Source of the DNA: Intrasporangiaceae bacterium
Lineage (GTDB): Bacteria; Actinomycetota; Actinomycetes; Actinomycetales; Dermatophilaceae
Assembly: GCA_021324575.1 (NCBI GenBank)
Contig: JAJPIW010000050.1
Location: 1 to 32,764, forward strand
Length of the DNA: 32,764 nt
Reading direction: 5' to 3'
Made by a program: the position numbers and the translations under genes. Of the stretch, positions 8,545 through 16,311 are shown one piece after another. How positions within the stretch are numbered: position 1 is the stretch's first letter; the number at the start of each line of letters is the position of its first letter. The notes under the pieces were generated by a model. The model saw only the letters and a program-made list of their open reading frames with translations. It searched no databases and was not told the DNA's origin.

Positions 8545-9257
8545 CGAGCCTCCGCGGACTGCGTGGCCTCGGCGACCTCGCCGAGGATCCGGGCCAGCTC
8601 CTCGGGTCGGGTGACCATCGGCCAGTGGCCGGAGTCGATGTCGACGTAGGCCACGTACTCCGCGCTGGACAGCTCGGGCAGCTCGCCGGTGTCGACCCAC
8701 TCCTTGGCCTGCTCCGGTGAGAACTCCGGGCAGATGAGGGCCACCGGAACGGCATACCGCCGCTCGTCGGTCAGCCGGACGATGCCCTTGCTGACCGGCC
8801 CCGGCACCGGGATCGCGGCCGCAGCCATCCGCTGCCGGGTGTCCTCGTCCAGGTCGGCGGAGTCGGGGCCCTCGAACGGACCCCAGCCCGGGAACGGCAT
8901 GACGTCGTCGAAGGTCTCGAAGAAGGGTGCGTACGGCTCGCCGTCGGCGTGGGGGAAGCCGCCGATGAGGGCGACCGAGGCGACCCGGTCCGGTCGGGCG
9001 TCGGCGGCCAGCCAGGCCAGCGCGCAGGCGGCCGAGTGCCCGACGACCAGGGGCTTCTCGCCCGCGGTCTCGTATGCCGTGTCCACGGCGGCGAGGACGG
9101 CCGCGACCTGGTCCTCGAGGGTTGCTGACGTGTTGCCGTCACCCTGACCGGGCAGGGCAACCGGGATGGGCCGGTGCCCGAGGCGGGTCAGCTCGGCGGC
9201 GGTCTGCTCCCAGACCGAGGCGTCCAGCCAGAGGCCGGCGATGAGCACGATGTCCAT
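8541..9257 (-). CDS. Alpha/beta hydrolase
   Basis: A 238-residue alpha/beta-hydrolase-fold enzyme, cytoplasmic (no signal). The nucleophile elbow is GHSAA with Ser75, the likely catalytic histidine is His211 in DSGHWPM, and a GLWLDASVW segment near residue 8 forms the oxyanion region. The acid residue cannot be fixed by eye. Substrate unknown; it resembles short esterase/lactonase-like members of the family. It starts 3 bases after the DinB gene's stop, with AAGGAG upstream of ATG, and ends overlapping the DUF1905 gene, so the three are one operon. Confidence 0.9.
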   Translation of the reverse strand: MDIVLIAGLWLDASVWEQTAAELTRLGHRPIPVALPGQGDGNTSATLEDQVAAVLAAVDTAYETAGEKPLVVGHSAACALAWLAADARPDRVASVALIGGFPHADGEPYAPFFETFDDVMPFPGWGPFEGPDSADLDEDTRQRMAAAAIPVPGPVSKGIVRLTDERRYAVPVALICPEFSPEQAKEWVDTGELPELSSAEYVAYVDIDSGHWPMVTRPEELARILGEVAEATQSAEAR

Positions 9258-9260
9258 GGG

Positions 9261-10109
9261 TCACTTCTCCTTGGTGCGGTTGGCCAGGCCGGGTGCGGAG
9301 GTTGCCGAGGTCGTGGAGGTCAGGGCCGCGAGGTCGCGCTCGGCATACAGGCGGTGCTCCCACTCCTCGTTGAGCACCACCCGGAGGCACTGGGCCACGG
9401 TGACACCCGACCCGCCGCCTGGGTCGACCGGCGTGGACGAGGTGAGGGTCTCCGCAAGGCGGGCCGGGGTGAGCCCGTCGACCACCCGGCGGACCAGGGC
9501 CTGGCGATCCCGTCGCACGGCCAGCACCTCCTCGAGAGAGGGCCGGGCCTCCCGGTCCCACGGGACTCCGTCCCATCCGGGGGCCTCGTCCCAGGGCAGG
9601 TCGAGCGGATGCCACGGGTCCGGGTCCTGCAGGGCCATCCCGCCGACCCAGCAGGCGGTCGCGAAGCCGAGGTGGCGCAGCGTCTGGACGAACGACCACT
9701 CGCCGTCGACGCTTCGCTGCAGGTCGGGTTCCGGAAATGACCGGGCGCGCTCCACGGTGTCCGCCCAGAGCCGCTCGACCGTGTCCCAGGCCAGTGAGAA
9801 GCCTTGTGGGTCAACGGGTCTCATCAGCGCACGCTCCGGCATCCGCCGGTCCAGCTCGGCCTCGACGAGGGGCACGACGTCGACACCGTTCACGACGACG
9901 CGGCCGAGCTCGCCGTAGATCTCCAGGTCCGGCACCTCGACCCCTGTCATCCGGACCCGGTCGAGGTAGGCGGCGCGGAACCTGGCATCGGTGAGGTCGA
10001 CGTCATGGAAGGTCGCGCCGTTCAACCGGGCCTGTTCGAATCGGGCCTGACGCAGGCTGACCCGCGTGAAGTGTGAGTGGTCGAGGTCCTGCTCGCTGAA
10101 GTCCGGCAT
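9261..10109 (-). CDS. Pentapeptide-repeat/DinB-like fusion protein
   Basis: A 282-residue protein of two parts. Residues 9-49 show the pentapeptide-repeat rhythm with F/L every five residues (FTRVSLRQARFEQARLNGAT). From about 100 on, the sequence looks like a DinB_2/DUF664-type four-helix domain: SLAWDTVERLWADTVERAR, then LRHLGFATACWVGG and VVLNEEWEHRLYAERDL, whose His residues would be metal ligands. This arrangement (short pentapeptide segment then DinB) occurs in actinobacterial proteins of unknown function; thiol-dependent transferase activity is known for other DinB-like enzymes. The ATG at 10109 sits in a GTATGCCG octamer. It heads the operon and is divergent from the WYL regulator. Confidence 0.82.
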   Translation of the reverse strand: MPDFSEQDLDHSHFTRVSLRQARFEQARLNGATFHDVDLTDARFRAAYLDRVRMTGVEVPDLEIYGELGRVVVNGVDVVPLVEAELDRRMPERALMRPVDPQGFSLAWDTVERLWADTVERARSFPEPDLQRSVDGEWSFVQTLRHLGFATACWVGGMALQDPDPWHPLDLPWDEAPGWDGVPWDREARPSLEEVLAVRRDRQALVRRVVDGLTPARLAETLTSSTPVDPGGGSGVTVAQCLRVVLNEEWEHRLYAERDLAALTSTTSATSAPGLANRTKEK

Positions 10110-10130
10110 ACCGAGCACGCTAGAGGTGGT

Positions 10131-10151
10131 ACCGGACGATCGGCTTCCGGT
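10131..10151. promoter_or_regulatory. Dyad operator between the DinB operon and the WYL regulator
   Basis: ACCGGA (10131-10136) and TCCGGT (10146-10151) are perfect arms separated by nine bases in the 71-bp gap between divergent start codons (10109 and 10181). It lies upstream of a TAGTCT -10 candidate (10168-10173) that is 7 bases from the regulator's ATG. It is a reasonable site for the WYL protein to control itself and the operon; binding is inferred. Confidence 0.45.
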
Positions 10152-10180
10152 TCTCCCGTGGGCGTCCTAGTCTCTTTCGT

Positions 10181-11152
10181 ATGCCGCTCGACGACAGTCC
10201 CACGGCGCGCGCCCTGCGCACCCTGGACGTGCTCCGCGCCCGGCCGGGCGTCACGGCCACCGAGCTCGCCCAGCGGCTGGGCGTCACCGAGCGCGCGGCC
10301 CGGCGCTACGTCGCGATCCTGCGCGAGGCCGACATCCCGGTCGAGTCGGTTCGCGGGCCGTACGGCGGCTACCGGCTCGGCCGGGGCGCCACCCTCGCGC
10401 CGGTGAGCTTCACCGGGACCGAGGCACTCTCCCTCGTTATGGCCGTGCTCGACGGTGGGTCTGCCGGCCACGACGACGGCGATGTCGTCGGGTCGGCCCT
10501 GGGCAAGGTGATCCGCGCTCTGCCGGAGTCGGTCGGACGGCAGGCCGCCGTGTTGCGCGCGTATGCCGCGGCCGCACCCGACCGGCATACGGCCCGGCCC
10601 GATCCCGCCACGACGAGCACGCTCGTCGAGGCGGTCGCGGCGCGCCGCCGGGTGGTCGTGGGCTACCGGAGCGGGTCCGGGAAGGAGTGGGAGGCCGAGG
10701 TCGACCCGTGGGCGGTCGTCGTCCGGCACGGGCGGTGGTACCTCCTGTGCCACTCGCACCCGGCCGATGCCATCCGCACCTACCGGGTGGACCGGATCGG
10801 CACGGTCCGCGTCACCGACGACTCGTTCAACCCGCCGGCCGACCTCGACCCGGTCGCCTGCCTTGAGGAGAACCTCGGCGCGGGGTGGGAGTTCGCGACG
10901 CGGGTGGTGTTCGACGCGGCATCCGAGGAGGTCGCGCACTGGGTCGCCCCGCCAATGGGACGTCTCTCGCCGCTGGGGGAGGGGCGCTGCGTCCTCGTCG
11001 GGACGACGAGCAACCCGACGATGTACGTCCAGGAGTGGCTGGCCGGTATGCCGTTCGCCTTCCACATCGAGGAGGGGCCCGAGCTCCGGTGGGCGACCGA
11101 GCAGCTGCTCGCCCGGCTCGGCGAGGCGCTGGTGAGCGGCGGGGAGAGGTGA
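10181..11152 (+). CDS. WYL-domain transcriptional regulator (YafY-like)
   Basis: A 323-residue regulator. An N-terminal HTH_11-type helix-turn-helix covers about residues 8-60 (ATELAQRLGVTERAARRYV). A WYL domain follows around 145-205, with the eponymous tripeptide in RWYLLC, and a WCX-like C-terminal segment (residues 215-320) ends the protein. WYL regulators sense ligands, sometimes nucleotides or nucleic acids; this ligand is unknown. The ATG lies in a GTATGCCG octamer and 7 bases past a TAGTCT element, suggesting a leaderless message. It probably governs the divergent DinB/hydrolase/DUF1905 operon. Confidence 0.92.
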   Translation: MPLDDSPTARALRTLDVLRARPGVTATELAQRLGVTERAARRYVAILREADIPVESVRGPYGGYRLGRGATLAPVSFTGTEALSLVMAVLDGGSAGHDDGDVVGSALGKVIRALPESVGRQAAVLRAYAAAAPDRHTARPDPATTSTLVEAVAARRRVVVGYRSGSGKEWEAEVDPWAVVVRHGRWYLLCHSHPADAIRTYRVDRIGTVRVTDDSFNPPADLDPVACLEENLGAGWEFATRVVFDAASEEVAHWVAPPMGRLSPLGEGRCVLVGTTSNPTMYVQEWLAGMPFAFHIEEGPELRWATEQLLARLGEALVSGGER

Positions 11153-11195
11153 GCGGGCGGCATACGGGAATGAACTCGGCGACCCACCGGTTGGG

Positions 11196-11215
11196 GTAGT
11201 TGAAATCGCAACTAC
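11196..11215. promoter_or_regulatory. Dyad operator upstream of the LLM oxidoreductase
   Basis: GTAGTTG (11196-11202) and CAACTAC (11209-11215) form a perfect 7-bp inverted repeat with a 6-base AT-rich spacer, 20 bases upstream of the ATG at 11236. The TAGTTG-N6-CAACTA form resembles sites of MarR-type repressors, but no MarR gene is in the window. Alternatively it is an mRNA hairpin in the leader. Confidence 0.55.
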
Positions 11216-11235
11216 TTAGCAGAAGGCGGATCGAC

Positions 11236-12402
11236 ATGCAGTTCGGGCTCTTCAGTGTCGGCGACGTGACGCCGGACCCCACGACCGGTCGGACCCCGAC
11301 CGAGGCCGAGCGGATCACGAACATGACCCGCATCGCGCTCAAGGCCGAGGAGGTCGGTCTCGACGTCTTCGCGAGCGGCGAGCACCACAACCCGCCGTTC
11401 GTCCCGTCCTCGCCGACCACCCTGCTCGGCTACATCGCGGCCAAGACCGAGACGCTGAAGCTGTCGACCGCGACCACCCTCATCACGACGAACGACCCGG
11501 TCAAGATCGCCGAGGACTACGCGATGCTCCAGCACCTCTCCGGCGGTCGCGTCGACCTGATGATGGGGCGCGGCAACACCGGCCCGGTCTACCCGTGGTT
11601 CGGCAAGGACATCCGCAAGGGCATCGAGCTCGCCGTCGAGAACTACCACCTGCTGCGGCGGCTGTGGCGCGAGCCGGTCGTCGACTGGCAGGGCGAGTTC
11701 CGCACGCCGCTGCAGGGCTACACCTCGACCCCCGCACCGCTCGACGGCGTGCCGCCGTTCGTCTGGCACGGCTCGATCCGCAGCCCCGAGATCGCCGAGC
11801 AGGCCGCGTTCTACGGCGACGGGTTCTTCCACAACCACATCTTCTGGAACAAGGAGCACACGGCCCAGATGGTCGACCTCTACCGGCGCCGGTTCGAGCA
11901 CTACGGCCACGGCTCCGCCGACCAGGCGATCGTCGGTCTCGGCGGCCAGGTCTTCATGGCAGGTACCGAGAAGGACGCCGTCCGCCAGTTCCGCCCGTAC
12001 TTCGACAACGCCCCGGTCTACGGGCACGGGCCGTCGCTCGAGGACTTCACCGAGATGACGCCGCTCACCGTCGGGACGCCCGAGCAGGTCATCGAGCGCA
12101 CCCTCGGGTTCGCGGACTACGTCGGTGACTACCAGCGCCAGCTGTTCCTCCTCGACCACGCCGGCCTGCCCATCGAGACCGTCCTGGAGCAGGTCGAGAT
12201 CCTCGGTCGCGAGGTCGTGCCGACGCTCCGCAAGGAGTTCGAGCGGATCCGACCCGCGCATGTGCCGAGCGACCCGCCCACCCACGAGTCGATGCTCGCG
12301 CAGGGTCCGGACGCGCCGTTCCACCTCGTCCAACCCGCTCTCGCGTATGCCGCGAACGCCGAGTCCGTGGATGCTCGGTCCGCGGTCGAGGTGTCCGCGT
12401 GA
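11236..12402 (+). CDS. LLM-class flavin-dependent monooxygenase, CE1758-type
   Basis: A 388-residue luciferase-like TIM-barrel oxidoreductase expected to use reduced FMN and O2 on an unknown substrate. Family marks are MQFGLFSVGDV at the start, GLDVFASGEHHNPPFVPSSP, the DPVKIAEDYAMLQHLSGGRVDLMMGRG segment and SPEIAEQAAFYGDGFF. The ATG at 11236 follows an AGGCGG-type site; an upstream ATG at 11200 lies inside the operator dyad and gives an unlikely N-terminus. Its stop overlaps the FMN reductase start (GTGA). This pairing with a dedicated reductase is the recognised CE1758/CE1759 duo of actinobacteria. Confidence 0.92.
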   Translation: MQFGLFSVGDVTPDPTTGRTPTEAERITNMTRIALKAEEVGLDVFASGEHHNPPFVPSSPTTLLGYIAAKTETLKLSTATTLITTNDPVKIAEDYAMLQHLSGGRVDLMMGRGNTGPVYPWFGKDIRKGIELAVENYHLLRRLWREPVVDWQGEFRTPLQGYTSTPAPLDGVPPFVWHGSIRSPEIAEQAAFYGDGFFHNHIFWNKEHTAQMVDLYRRRFEHYGHGSADQAIVGLGGQVFMAGTEKDAVRQFRPYFDNAPVYGHGPSLEDFTEMTPLTVGTPEQVIERTLGFADYVGDYQRQLFLLDHAGLPIETVLEQVEILGREVVPTLRKEFERIRPAHVPSDPPTHESMLAQGPDAPFHLVQPALAYAANAESVDARSAVEVSA

Positions 12403-13064
12403 CCCGCCGGATCGTCGTCGTCACCGCCGGGATCTCGCAACCGTCGTCGACCCGTCTGCTCGCCGACCAGATCGCCGACGCCGTCACCACCTCGGTGACG
12501 GCGCGCGGCGAGGCGGCGACCGTCGAGGTCATCGAGCTGCGTGAGCTGGCAACGGATCTCGCGGCGACCATGGCCACCGGGGGAGTCCCGACTCCGGCCG
12601 TCGCGCGGGCCCGCGACCTGGTGTCGTCGGCCGACGGGCTGGTCGCGGTCACCCCGGTGTTCAGCGCGAGCTACAGCGGCCTGTTCAAGCTCTTCTTCGA
12701 CGTCCTCGACCCCGACGCGCTCAGCGGGATGCCGGTCATCATCGCCGCGACGGCGGGGACGCCCCGGCACTCCCTCGTCCTGGACTTCGCGCTCCGGCCG
12801 TTGTTCACCTATCTGCGCGCGGTCGTCGTCCCGACGGGCGTCTTCGCTGCCACCGAGGACTTCGGCGGCGGCGCGGAGGGCGCCGGGCTCACGTCCCGGA
12901 TCGTGCGCGCCGCCGGCGAGCTCGCCGCCCTCGTGGTCGCCCAGGACGGTGCGGTGGGCGGTTTCGTCCCCGGTGCTGCCGACCAGCGCCGTCGGACCTC
13001 CGGCACCAGCCTGGACACCGACGTCACCCCGTTCGCGACCCTGCTCCGAGGTCACTCCGGCTGA
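12399..13064 (+). CDS. FMN reductase, CE1759-type partner of the LLM monooxygenase
   Basis: A 221-residue flavodoxin-fold NAD(P)H:FMN reductase. The phosphate-binding loop is in VVTAGISQPSSTRLLADQ near residues 6-23, with the conserved TPVFSASYSGLFKLFFD segment around 85-102 and the glycine-rich AATEDFGGG later. Known role of the family: supply FMNH2 to the adjacent monooxygenase. The GTG start overlaps the stop of the LLM gene by four bases with GAGGTG upstream, so the two are translationally coupled. Its last 41 bases overlap the 3' end of the convergent MFS gene. Confidence 0.92.
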   Translation: MTRRIVVVTAGISQPSSTRLLADQIADAVTTSVTARGEAATVEVIELRELATDLAATMATGGVPTPAVARARDLVSSADGLVAVTPVFSASYSGLFKLFFDVLDPDALSGMPVIIAATAGTPRHSLVLDFALRPLFTYLRAVVVPTGVFAATEDFGGGAEGAGLTSRIVRAAGELAALVVAQDGAVGGFVPGAADQRRRTSGTSLDTDVTPFATLLRGHSG

Positions 13065-14250
13065 CCTGCGCCCGGACGGGGGCGCTTCGCGAGAGGCCTC
13101 TGGACAGCGCGAGAGTGACGAGACAGGACGCGACGGCGAGGATGGCCATCGTCTGGCCCACCCCTTCCCGGCCGTGGCCGAGCCAGCCGGCCAGGGCGCC
13201 CGCGACGATGGCGCCGACCGCCTGGCCGACCATCAACCCGGTCGAGTAGAGGCCGAACACCTGGCCCCGCTGGTCAGCGGCCGTATGCCGGATCAGCCGC
13301 TCCTGGAGTGGGAGATGGGCGCAGTACCCGACCGAGGCGACCAGGGCGACGAGCCCCGCGACGAGGTTGCCCGGGGCGAGGATCATGACGAGGTACGGGA
13401 CGGCCAGGGCGTAGCGGAGCGGACGGATCAGCCTGTCCCGCACCCGTTCCGGCACGAACCGGCCCATCGACAGGTCGCCTGCGAGCATCCCGGCCGCCGC
13501 GGCGGCGAAGAGGTACCCGCCGTGCCGACCGGCATACGGGATGAACAGGGCCTCGCAACCGACGATGAGGCCGTTCGGAACCCACATCGTGAGGTAGAGC
13601 GGGCGGACGACGCGCGACCCGAGCAGCTCGCGGTTCACCGCCTGGGTCCGGCCCACGACCTTGCCGGAGGCGCGCGGAGCATGGTCGGCCAGGCCGAACC
13701 GGGCCACGAGCACCGCGACAAGGGTGAGGGACGCCGAGATGAGGAACAGGTGGGTCGTCGCGAACCACAGCAGCAGCAGCCCGCCGATGCCGTTGCCGAT
13801 GACCTGCATGCCGCCGACGAGGACGCTCATCGTCGACCGGGCCAGGACGAAGCCGTCCGCCGGGACGATGTCGCCGACGAGCGCCATGACCGTGCCCGAG
13901 GTGGCCGAGACGACGAGGTATCCGACCGCGACGAGGGCGAGCCGCCAGCCCCACGCCAGACCGGGGACCAGCTGGAGCAGGTCTGTCCCGGCCGACGTGA
14001 GGCCGACGAGGACCATCGCAGTGCGCGGGCGGATGAGGTCGGCCGTGGCGAGCAGGAAGTGGCTCGTGGCGAGCTGGACGAGCGGGCCGCCGAAGAGCGC
14101 GATGCCGGTGAGCAGGGGCGAGCGGGTCGTCTGGAAGACGATCGTGCCCAGGGCCAGGTTGCCGACGACGACGCCCAGCATGACGAAGGAGCGAGCCACG
14201 AACAGCACGGTGTACTCACGGATGGCGAACAGCTCGCGGTAGGTCCTCAC
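13024..14250 (-). CDS. MFS transporter
   Basis: A 408-residue major facilitator with about 12 helices, from FVARSFVMLGVVVGNLALG near the N-terminus to AILAVASCLVTLALSRGL. The stretch PLQERLIRHTAADQRGQVFGLYSTGLMVGQAVGAIVAGAL is typical of drug-exporter-like families. The start is GTG at 14250, 8 bases from a CATAGT -10 candidate, so probably leaderless. It is divergent from an ArsR-like regulator 60 bp away that most likely controls it. Substrate unknown. Confidence 0.88.
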   Translation of the reverse strand: MRTYRELFAIREYTVLFVARSFVMLGVVVGNLALGTIVFQTTRSPLLTGIALFGGPLVQLATSHFLLATADLIRPRTAMVLVGLTSAGTDLLQLVPGLAWGWRLALVAVGYLVVSATSGTVMALVGDIVPADGFVLARSTMSVLVGGMQVIGNGIGGLLLLWFATTHLFLISASLTLVAVLVARFGLADHAPRASGKVVGRTQAVNRELLGSRVVRPLYLTMWVPNGLIVGCEALFIPYAGRHGGYLFAAAAAGMLAGDLSMGRFVPERVRDRLIRPLRYALAVPYLVMILAPGNLVAGLVALVASVGYCAHLPLQERLIRHTAADQRGQVFGLYSTGLMVGQAVGAIVAGALAGWLGHGREGVGQTMAILAVASCLVTLALSRGLSRSAPVRAQVSRSDLGAGSRTG

Positions 14251-14258
14251 AAGGGACG

Positions 14259-14266
14259 ACTATGGT
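14259..14266. promoter_or_regulatory. Overlapping divergent -10 elements
   Basis: The octet ACTATGGT contains TATGGT on the plus strand (14261-14266, toward the regulator at 14311) and CATAGT on the minus strand (14259-14264, toward the MFS gene at 14250). Each matches TATAAT at four of six bases. The two promoters would therefore share DNA and compete for polymerase. Confidence 0.5.
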
Positions 14267-14291
14267 GTGGGCCGAGACTTCAACGCCAATC

Positions 14292-14309
14292 TTTCGCGAG
14301 GAGGCGAAA
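14292..14309. promoter_or_regulatory. Inverted repeat with the ribosome-binding site in its loop
   Basis: TTTCGC (14292-14297) and GCGAAA (14304-14309) flank GAGGAG (14298-14303), the Shine-Dalgarno of the ArsR-like gene whose ATG is at 14311. As DNA it is an 18-bp dyad suitable for an autoregulating dimer; as RNA it is a short hairpin displaying the ribosome site in its loop. Confidence 0.55.
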
Positions 14310-14310
14310 C

Positions 14311-15267
14311 ATGGGAACCTGGAACGTCCCTGCGACGGTGCTGGCCCACAGCCGCTTCGCCATCTCGCCGATGGCCGAGGTGGTCGGTGCTCTGGGCCAC
14401 CTCACGCCGAGGGGACCCCGGGTGGACCGGGCCTTCGTCGCCGCCCACGGCGACGCGTTCCGGGCGATGCTCGACGAGCACCCGGGGCGCCGTGCGCTGC
14501 TGCTTGCGACCTGGCGTCCCGGCTGGCTCGCCGACTTCCTGGGCGTCCCCTCGCCGCTCCAGAGGCCGACCTTCGCAGACGAGCTCGCCATCGTGGAGGC
14601 ATTGGGGGACAGGCGGATTCGCGCCGACCTCCGCGTCGTGACCGGCGGGCCGCTGCCCCGGATCCTCACCCGGCCGGGCGTCACGGCATACGCCGTGGGT
14701 CTGCTCGACTGGGTGTGGACGCACACGCTGATCTCCGACTGGCCCCGCCGCGAGCGCGTGCTTCGGGCCGACATCGTGGCTCGTTCCGCCCGCCTCGCGA
14801 CCCACGGCTGGGCCGGCGTCCTGAAGGACCTCGGCAAGGACCGCGAATGGCTCGGCGAGGGACAGCTGCGGATCAACCGCGGGCCGTACCCGACCCGAGA
14901 GCTGCCCGACGACGCGCAGCTCTCGTTCGTCCCGGTGCACTGGAACGCGAGCTGGGTCGGCTGGGACCTGCCCACCCGCTACGCGCTCTACTACCCGGTC
15001 AGCGGGGCTCTGGCGGCCGTGGACCGGCACAGTCCGGGCGGTCTGGACCGGCTCGTCGGCGGCAACCGGGCCACCATCCTGCGCGCCCTCGCCGACCCGG
15101 CGAGCACCACCGCGCTCGTGGCGACGACCGGGCTGCCGGTCGGCTCGGTCGGCAACCACCTGCGCGTCCTGCTCGAGGGCGGCCTCGTCCTGCGCCGACG
15201 GAGCGGCCGCGAGGTCCTCTACTGGCGCACCGCACTCGGCGACACCCTCGTCGCTGCCGCCTCCTGA
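14311..15267 (+). CDS. ArsR-like winged-helix regulator with DUF5937-type N-terminal domain
   Basis: A 318-residue regulator. The first 240 residues (SRFAISPMAEVVGALGHL near the start, DRAFVAAHGDAFRAML, then VPVHWNASWVGWDL) fit the large N-terminal region of actinobacterial proteins annotated DUF5937/ArsR. The last 75 hold an ArsR-type winged helix: RATILRALADPASTTALVATTGLPVGSVGNHLRVLLEGGLVLRRRSGREVLYWRT. No cysteine metal site is visible, so it is not a classical metal sensor. The ATG has GAGGAG seven bases upstream. Divergent placement suggests it controls the MFS gene. Long open frame upstream in the same phase belongs to other genes. Confidence 0.88.
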   Translation: MGTWNVPATVLAHSRFAISPMAEVVGALGHLTPRGPRVDRAFVAAHGDAFRAMLDEHPGRRALLLATWRPGWLADFLGVPSPLQRPTFADELAIVEALGDRRIRADLRVVTGGPLPRILTRPGVTAYAVGLLDWVWTHTLISDWPRRERVLRADIVARSARLATHGWAGVLKDLGKDREWLGEGQLRINRGPYPTRELPDDAQLSFVPVHWNASWVGWDLPTRYALYYPVSGALAAVDRHSPGGLDRLVGGNRATILRALADPASTTALVATTGLPVGSVGNHLRVLLEGGLVLRRRSGREVLYWRTALGDTLVAAAS

Positions 15268-15364
15268 CGACGACCGAGGCGGCCGAAGTCTGGGAGATCC
15301 CTGACAAACGTCATGGGTGAGTCGTGACATCCGTAGCGGGTGGCCGCCCACCGGCTCGGTCACG

Positions 15365-16309
15365 ATGGTCGACATGGACACCACACTGCAGCGGCACCCC
15401 GCCACCACCACGGGAGCCCAGAGCGCGCCGGCCATCGAGCTCACCGGCCTGACCAAGAGCTTCGGAGACGTCGAGGCGGTCCGCGGGATCGACCTGACCA
15501 TCCGCCAGGGCGAGGTCGTCGCCTTCCTCGGCCCCAACGGCGCCGGCAAGACCTCGACGATCGACATGGTTCTCGGCCTCTCCGAACCGACGGAGGGGTC
15601 GGCCCGGGTCTTCGGACTGGACCCGCACACCGCCATCCGGCACGGCCTCGTGGCCGCCGTCATGCAGACCGGTGGCCTGCTCAAGGACCTCACCGCCCGC
15701 GAGACGATCGAGTACACCGCCGCGCTCTTCCCCGCGCATCGCGATGTGGAGGAGGTGATGGCCACGGCCGGGATCACCGAGATCGCCGACCGCCTGGTCG
15801 GCAAGTGCTCCGGCGGCGAGCAGCAGCGGGTGCGGTTCGCGATGGCGCTCGTGAGCGACCCGGAGCTGATCATCCTCGACGAGCCGACGACCGGGATGGA
15901 CGTCGTGACCCGGCGGGCGTTCTGGGAGAGCATCCGCGCCGACGCCGCCCAGGGCCGGACCGTCGTGTTCGCCACGCACTACCTCGAGGAGGCCGATGCG
16001 TATGCCGACCGGATCGTCCTCGTCCGCAAGGGCCGGATCGTCGCCGACGGGACGTCGGCGCAGGTCAAGGCGCTCGGCACCGGTCGGACCGTCCGGGCCA
16101 CCTGGCCCGGCGCCGACGTCGACGGCCTGCGCACCCTGGACGGTGTCGAGGGGGTCGACGTCCGCGGCGACCAGGTCCTCGTCCACGCCAAGGACAGCGA
16201 CGCCGTCGCTCGCCATCTGCTCACCGCCACCCCGGCCCGCGACCTGGAGATCGAGGCCCGTGGCCTCGAGGACGCCTTCGTGGCCCTCACCTCAGAGGAG
16301 AACAGCTGA
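15365..16309 (+). CDS. ABC exporter ATP-binding protein
   Basis: A 314-residue ATPase of the drug/antibiotic exporter type. Walker A GPNGAGKT (56-63), Q-loop VMQTGG, signature CSGGEQQR near 149 (Cys replaces the usual Leu), Walker B LIILDE near 168-173 and switch histidine in FATHYLEEAD. The C-terminal 90 residues form the extra domain common in DrrA/CcmA-like exporters. ATG 15365 (MVDMDTT) and ATG 15374 are both possible; neither has a strong Shine-Dalgarno. First gene of a four-gene unit with permease, kinase and regulator, possibly from a promoter with CTGACA (15301-15306) and TGACAT (15325-15330). Confidence 0.93.
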   Translation: MVDMDTTLQRHPATTTGAQSAPAIELTGLTKSFGDVEAVRGIDLTIRQGEVVAFLGPNGAGKTSTIDMVLGLSEPTEGSARVFGLDPHTAIRHGLVAAVMQTGGLLKDLTARETIEYTAALFPAHRDVEEVMATAGITEIADRLVGKCSGGEQQRVRFAMALVSDPELIILDEPTTGMDVVTRRAFWESIRADAAQGRTVVFATHYLEEADAYADRIVLVRKGRIVADGTSAQVKALGTGRTVRATWPGADVDGLRTLDGVEGVDVRGDQVLVHAKDSDAVARHLLTATPARDLEIEARGLEDAFVALTSEENS

Positions 16310-16311
16310 AC

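Noticed and set aside
12541-14310. A plus-strand open frame continuing upstream of the ArsR-like gene for about 590 codons
   Set aside because: It overlaps the FMN reductase in another frame and is antisense to the MFS gene. The real start is ATG 14311 with a good ribosome site.
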